Source of the DNA: Rhodamnia argentea
Lineage: Eukaryota; Streptophyta; Magnoliopsida; Myrtales; Myrtaceae
Reading direction: 5' to 3'
Assembly: GCF_020921035.1 (NCBI RefSeq)
Contig: NC_063151.1
Span: 26,542,934-26,606,933, forward strand
Length of the DNA stretch: 64,000 nt
Shown here: in pieces, positions 59,248 to 64,000 of the stretch
Layout: each line of letters starts with the position of its first letter
Numbering within the stretch: the first letter of the stretch is position 1
The notes under the pieces: generated by a model
The model's database searches: none
What the model saw: the letters and a program-made list of their open reading frames with translations, nothing else
Told to the model about the DNA's origin: nothing
Program-made: the position numbers and the translations under genes

Positions 59248-60936
59248 CAGGCTTCGTTGGTGAATCAGATAAAACTTCTGATATTATAACTTTTATTCAA
59301 TCCGATGTTTGGAGTGACGTGAAATCCGACCATGATCGAATATAGCTCGGATATACTCCGAATAAAAAAATCCCACCGAGGAGGTGGGATAGACCCCAAT
59401 AGGATATGTGAATTTTGAAAAACTCGTTAAAAAAAATCACGCCTCTTGTACCATACCGCTCTTCTTCTCTTTTGCGTGGCACCACCATCACCAGACTCCA
59501 ATGGCCACCGCTCCTCCCATCGGCAACGACCTACTTCCTGCCCCGATCGAATTGTACCGTAATTCCCGCATGTGGCCTTATAGATGAGTTAACAACACTA
59601 GGAAATCTTCCAGAACATAAGCAAGGGATCGTAGGAACGGGAGGTGCTTCTCGGCAAAGACTCGTCGAGTGAATGGAAGTCGCCGGAAAACTTCGGGTTT
59701 CTGAAGATAAAGCTGATCTGGACTCTATTATGGTATTTGAAGATAAAAATGCTCGATTAGAGAGAATTTGATATCACGGGTGTCAACGGGTCAGGTCGAT
59801 TTCTTTTTTTTTTTTAATTAAAATCGCTTGACATGTTCGTCGAATGAAAGAATATAAAAAAAAAAAATAAAAATAAGATAAATTAAAAAGAAAATGTGGG
59901 TGAAAAAAAAAATTGGAACCAGGCCGACCCTACTCGGCTCGATCCTAACAGCACCATGCTAGCCCGAAAATTAGGGTAAATTTTTGGGCTGGGCCGAGTC
60001 GGGCCTGGCCGGGTTGGGTCGGGCTGCGTGTGGGCTTTTTGGACACCTCTATTTGATATCTTGATTGCACTATACGGGGTTTTGGTGAAAGAAAACATCT
60101 GGAAGTTTTCTTTATAGTCGGAGCAAAATCTAATGAGAGTTTTGAAATTTTAGATGTATCCGGGCTATTTTTCTTAAAAGAGATTTAATTTAATATTATG
60201 CAATTTCTCATATGGCAATGTTTAATGAGTTCTTTGACAAAAAAATACAGCATTATCGGATGGCCTTGCCATGATCACTAGGAATCGCTGAAAGAAACAA
60301 TCTAGGATTAGTTTGACATTGGGCTCGCTCAAGACCTGTTTCAGTGTTGGTGCAAGGCTATATGTTGTTGCCTTGGGTCGCAGCAGACGCGCACTGCGGT
60401 GTCTCGCATGAGCCGGCGACGGCGAGACTGTAATGGAGTCTGTGAGGCTTGGCGATAGTCGGGCAGAGACAGCATTCATGGGGCTTGACCGGTGATGGTG
60501 GTGGCCATTGAAGAGAACTCAACCGGGGTGTCTCAAAGGGGATGAATTCGCCGTAGAAGAGGAAGGCAGAGATGGGGGGAGAACTCGCACTTGCGGGTGT
60601 CTTGAAGCAGTGAAGTGAGAGGTAGAGAGGGCATAATGGTCGAGTTGGTCGAGGGAGGCGAAAAGGATGTCTCGAAAGGAGACGATGTCCTCGTCGGCAT
60701 CCTTGAAGTCACGGGGAAGAGAAGTGCCCAACATGGACGGTAGATTGTGAAGGATGAATAGTTTTTACTTTTTAATTTTAATCCCTCAAATCAAACACTT
60801 ATTGGGATAGTATTTAATTGAATCCATTTTATATCCGGACATCAACAAACACTGGGCGGGATATTTAAAATCCTATCCTATCTTTATCCTATTCAACGAT
60901 ATCCTAAAAATGTCTGGATAACCAAACGTAGCATTA
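59248..60936. mobile_element. TIR element, family D, copy 2, with internal ORFs and a nested hAT MITE
   Basis: The right end GGATAACCAAACGTAGCA is clear; the left end GGCTTCGTTGGTGAATCAGA is a degenerate inverted partner. Subterminal words on both sides also pair roughly (TCCGATGTTTGGAGTGACG on the left). The interior has GC-richer, gene-like pieces: a minus-strand 71-residue ORF (60734-60519, MLGTSLPRDFKDADEDIVSF) and an 85-residue ORF (60479-60222). There is also a plus-strand piece at 59500-59590 (MATAPPIGNDLLPAPIELYR). None encodes a transposase I recognise. They may be captured host gene fragments. Confidence 0.45.
59775..60051. mobile_element. Small hAT-type MITE with perfect 8-bp TSD
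   Basis: The ends CACGGGTGTC and GACACCTCTA are variants of the TAGGGGTGTC type. The 8-bp word TTTGATAT occurs on both sides, at 59767-59774 and 60052-60059. The right arm is a GGGTCGGGCTGGGCCG-like GC-rich repeat. It is 277 bp long, non-coding, and nested in the family D element. Confidence 0.8.
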
Positions 60937-61708
60937 AAATAAATACATTGAAAGTCTTAAAACTTGTTACGAAAGTACAAATGGATCATAAAACTTTCAA
61001 AAAGTTCAATCAAATCCTAAAATTTATTACGAAAGTACATTCATATCCTAAAACTTTTTAAAAGTATAATCAAGTCATAAAACAAAATCCTTCCCCTCTT
61101 AGTTGCCATAACCGCGATTTGAACTAATGATCACTTGAACAAATGCGAGTCTTCTCGCGAAATAGGCTCCTTCGTAAGCCGAACGAAAGCATTCCAAAAA
61201 TGCTGGAGCAAACTTTCGTCCCATCTAAAGCAACACCTTGTCGGTTATCCATTTAATCATTAATCGAACTGAACGCATCGATTGCCAATCGTGCTGTAAC
61301 CCCGCTTAAATAAATTATAAAGCAAGCAGGTGCAGCCTTGCAGGTGCAATAATTCCAGTGGGACCAGGTACATGATTATAAGAGCAGTAAAAAAAAACAA
61401 AATCCTGCTTGAAGCGAGAGTGCTGACGTCAACGAAGCACGCATGCTAAATGCGTGTGTAAGTACCATTTTACCCCTCTCACCAGCTTCGACGGCCCAGA
61501 GCTCGAGTCAAGTCCCAGCGTTCTACCGCCTTCTTCTTCCCCCCAAAAAAGAGAATTCAAGACAAAAAAGAAGAAGGAAAAACAGTATTTTTTTTAAGTC
61601 AAAGGCGCCTCTACCGCCCTCTGATGAACCCACCATCGACGGCTACAAATACGCGCGCGCTTTTGTCGCTGGCCTGCTCTCATTTTTACAGCGGAACGAG
61701 TGACCACC
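60937..61708 (+). promoter_or_regulatory. PFK upstream region and likely 5' UTR
   Basis: Positions 60950-61085 hold a roughly 60-base unit repeated twice (TTACGAAAGTACA and CCTAAAACTTT words). From about 61430 the sequence becomes GC-richer. An 86-codon ORF at 61443-61703 ends five bases before the PFK ATG. It could act as an upstream ORF if the leader begins before it; its protein matches nothing known. Confidence 0.35.
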
Positions 61709-64000
61709 ATGCCCACCGTTTCCAGCACCACCTCCACCATCTCGAGCTCGGCTTCAATCTCCACCCCGAAGGTTCGGTGCTTCGACCCCGCCACCTCCAG
61801 TCCCGCGACCTTCCATCACCGCCGTCGCTCGATGAACCACAGCAAGTGCTCCTCCGATTCGCCCGGCGCGAACGGCGGCGCCATGGCGGCGATCGCCGAC
61901 CAGAAGATCGTCAATGGAGAGGCCGGCTACGTCCTCGAAGACGTCCCTCACTTGACCGATTACTTACCTGACCTCCCTGTAAGTACTCTCTCTCTCTAGA
62001 AGTAGTTCCGCGATGCTGATTTCGAATGACTCGGGAGAGAAGTTGTTGGTTGGAGTTGATCGCTCTCTGTACTACTACTTGTTCAGTGAGAGCTGTTTTT
62101 TGGTTTTTTACCGCTTAATTGGACGTACGATTTGTTTCTTAATTGCTTATTTCATTTTGTATGCATGCCAATAATCCATTTCTGGTAAGGGGAAGCAAGC
62201 AAAATTGGAGTCCTTGCTGATGTCGCCATCATTCATCTTTCCTCGTCGATAATCGTTGTTTTTCTGCACCAAATTGAATTTTGGATCTTGCTGTGCTGAT
62301 CCGAGTAGACGCGAACGAACCATTTGTTCCGTAATAATGGCTTCCATGTTTTTGTCTGTTTCAAACCGGAACAGCGAAGTAAACGAGGAAAAACGTAGGA
62401 TTGCGGTGTCCAAGGGTTAATCTATGTCATGCCGATGGTGTATCATTCGTGCACGAGTGCACTCTTTACGAGGTTTGCTGCAAGTTCCATTGATCTTTCC
62501 TCCCACCTCTCGTGCAGACATATCCCGATCCGTTGCAAGACAATCCTTCCTATTCAGTAGTCAAGTGAGTTCGTGGCATGACTCTGCTTTTGAGCTGCTG
62601 GTTTTATTGATTGATTTATTTCTGGGCGAGCGTGCTGCATTAAAAGTTTAACATATTTGTTGATCGATGGAACAGGCAGTATTTTGTTAATATGGATGAT
62701 ACGGTGGCCCAAAAGGTAAATTACTCTCTTGAAATTTATTATTCTTTTCCGTGCTTTCAATTTTCCATTAGTTTCTGCATGTACGTGGTATTTTATGCCG
62801 TGATAATGTCGTTTGATGATACGCATTGTGCTCGCTGCCTTGTAGATTGTCGTTCAGAAAAATAGCCCGAGAGGGACCCATTTTCGGCGAGCTGGACCTC
62901 GGCAGAAGGTGTTCCATTGTTTCTATTTGTTGTCTACGTTTTTGGCCATCCTGAAAATTTAAGTGACCCCGTGCCATTGTTTTCTCAGGTATATTTTGAA
63001 TTAGATGAAGTGCACGCCTGTATTGTAACATGTGGGGGACTGTGCCCCGGCCTGAATACTGTCATTAGAGAGATAGTGTGTGGCCTGCACCACATGTATG
63101 GAGTCAACAGAGTTCTTGGTATAGAGGTTAGAACTTGCCTGATATCTAAAGTTAGAAAATCGGCAGAATGGTGCTTTTACTTATATGCCATTCCAATGTA
63201 TAGGGAGGTTACAGAGGTTTTTATGCACGAAACACAATTACTTTGACGCCCAAGGTTGTCAATGACATACATAAACGTGGTGGAACTATTCTTGGGACGT
63301 CAAGAGGAGGCCATATCACCTCAAAGATTGTTGACAGCATAGAGGACAGGGGCATCAATCAGGTATGCGTTTTTTGTGCTTATGAACGTTTTATTGATAA
63401 ATGTGAACCCTTACTGTCTACAGTAGCTTCAATGTAACAAGGATCTCTGGCTTTGTACTATTGTCGTGCATCTCTCAGGTTTACATAATTGGAGGAGATG
63501 GAACTCAGAAGGGTGCTTCAGTTATCTTTGAGGTAATGCTGTTTGGACAATGAATATACATTTGACATAATGAATTTATTTGGGCACAGTTGTGAAATCT
63601 GCACTCATCAGAGACAGATTCTGTAAAGTTTGTGATCTTCGTATGATTTTTCTACAAACTGGATCAACTTTAGTGATTAGCCTGGCAGTGCTTATGTATC
63701 AATTTGATCCATCTCTGCAGGAAATTAGAAGGCGTGGCCTGAAAGTTGCAGTTGTTGGTATTCCCAAGACCATCGATAATGATATTCCGGTAATGTTCAA
63801 GCAAAGTAGAACTTCAGCCTATGATATTTTTATCTTAATATTACCTTATTTTTGTCTCATACCTCTTCTTTAGGTTATAGACAAGTCTTTTGGTTTTGAT
63901 ACTGCTGTTGAGGAAGCACAACGAGCTATAAATGCAGCTCATGTTGAGTCTGAAAGCATCGAGAATGGAATTGGCGTTGTAAAATTAATGGGTCGCGATA
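61709..64000 (+). CDS. PFK3: ATP-dependent 6-phosphofructokinase, PFK3 type (3' end outside window)
   Basis: Nine exons are present: 61709-61978, 62518-62564, 62676-62715, 62846-62908, 62989-63126, 63204-63362, 63479-63532, 63721-63789 and 63874 to the edge, giving 322 residues so far. The enzyme phosphorylates fructose 6-phosphate to the 1,6-bisphosphate, the committed step of glycolysis. Family marks: [47 protein letters not shown] (155-163), [10 protein letters not shown] with Gly247 (ATP rather than pyrophosphate use), PKTIDNDIP (272-280) and [17 protein letters not shown]. Sequence agrees best with cytosolic PFK3. The first 58 residues are a Ser/Thr-rich extension; in-frame Met42 and Met59 (MAAIADQK) would give starts closer to the known PFK3 N-terminus. 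Confidence 0.93.

Noticed and set aside
1-64000. CRISPR arrays, operons, prophage or bacterial defence systems
   Set aside because: The window is plant nuclear DNA with spliced genes; no regularly spaced repeat array or polycistronic layout is present.

Overview
The window is nuclear DNA of a flowering plant, a eudicot. Evidence: split genes with GT-AG introns, plant-only families (Aux/IAA, IQD, a large PPR protein, a plant-type ATP-PFK), site II / telo-box promoter motifs, long (GA/CT)n tracts, and AT-rich intergenic DNA packed with foldback repeats, hAT-type MITEs, a SINE and LTR remnants. The repeat families remind me of Myrtales (Eucalyptus-like) DNA, but that is an impression, not proof.

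Seven genes and one gene end are supported, all rebuilt exon by exon. (1) 329-400 (-): first coding exon of MMS19 (cytosolic Fe-S cluster targeting / DNA repair); the rest lies left of the window. (2) 11563-14329 (+): RNA polymerase III subunit RPC7-like, 8 exons. (3) 16407-18539 (-): plant-specific two-membrane-span protein of unknown function, 2 exons. (4) 22827-24529 (-): calmodulin-binding IQD protein, 3 exons. (5) 37143-39798 (-): Aux/IAA repressor of the IAA18/IAA26 type, 5 exons. (6) 44634-47904 (-): mitochondrial PPR protein, ABO5 homologue, 2 exons. (7) 50243-55422 (-): mitochondrial processing peptidase alpha subunit, 13 exons. (8) 61709 to the window end (+): cytosolic ATP-dependent phosphofructokinase of the PFK3 type, first 9 exons, cut by the window edge.

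Between the genes: 0.6-4.5 kb is a diverged tandem duplication of a block of foldback repeats; 5.4-8.1 kb is probably a solo gypsy-type LTR; 8.8-9.9 kb is an hAT-type MITE with a perfect 8-bp target duplication; 25.6-37 kb is gene-poor and holds a Ty1-copia-like LTR and AT-rich foldback elements; 40.4-44.5 kb is repeat-rich; 55.7-60.9 kb holds a SINE with a perfect 12-bp target duplication and two larger TIR elements, each with an hAT MITE nested inside.

The genes form no pathway cluster; they are ordinary independent plant loci. Three concern mitochondria or Fe-S biology (ABO5, MPP alpha, MMS19), which I take as chance. I found no sign of an undescribed multi-gene system. The points most worth a second look are the nested transposons, the GC-rich core shared between different repeat families, the duplication of a splice donor inside RPC7, and two unexplained hairpins.
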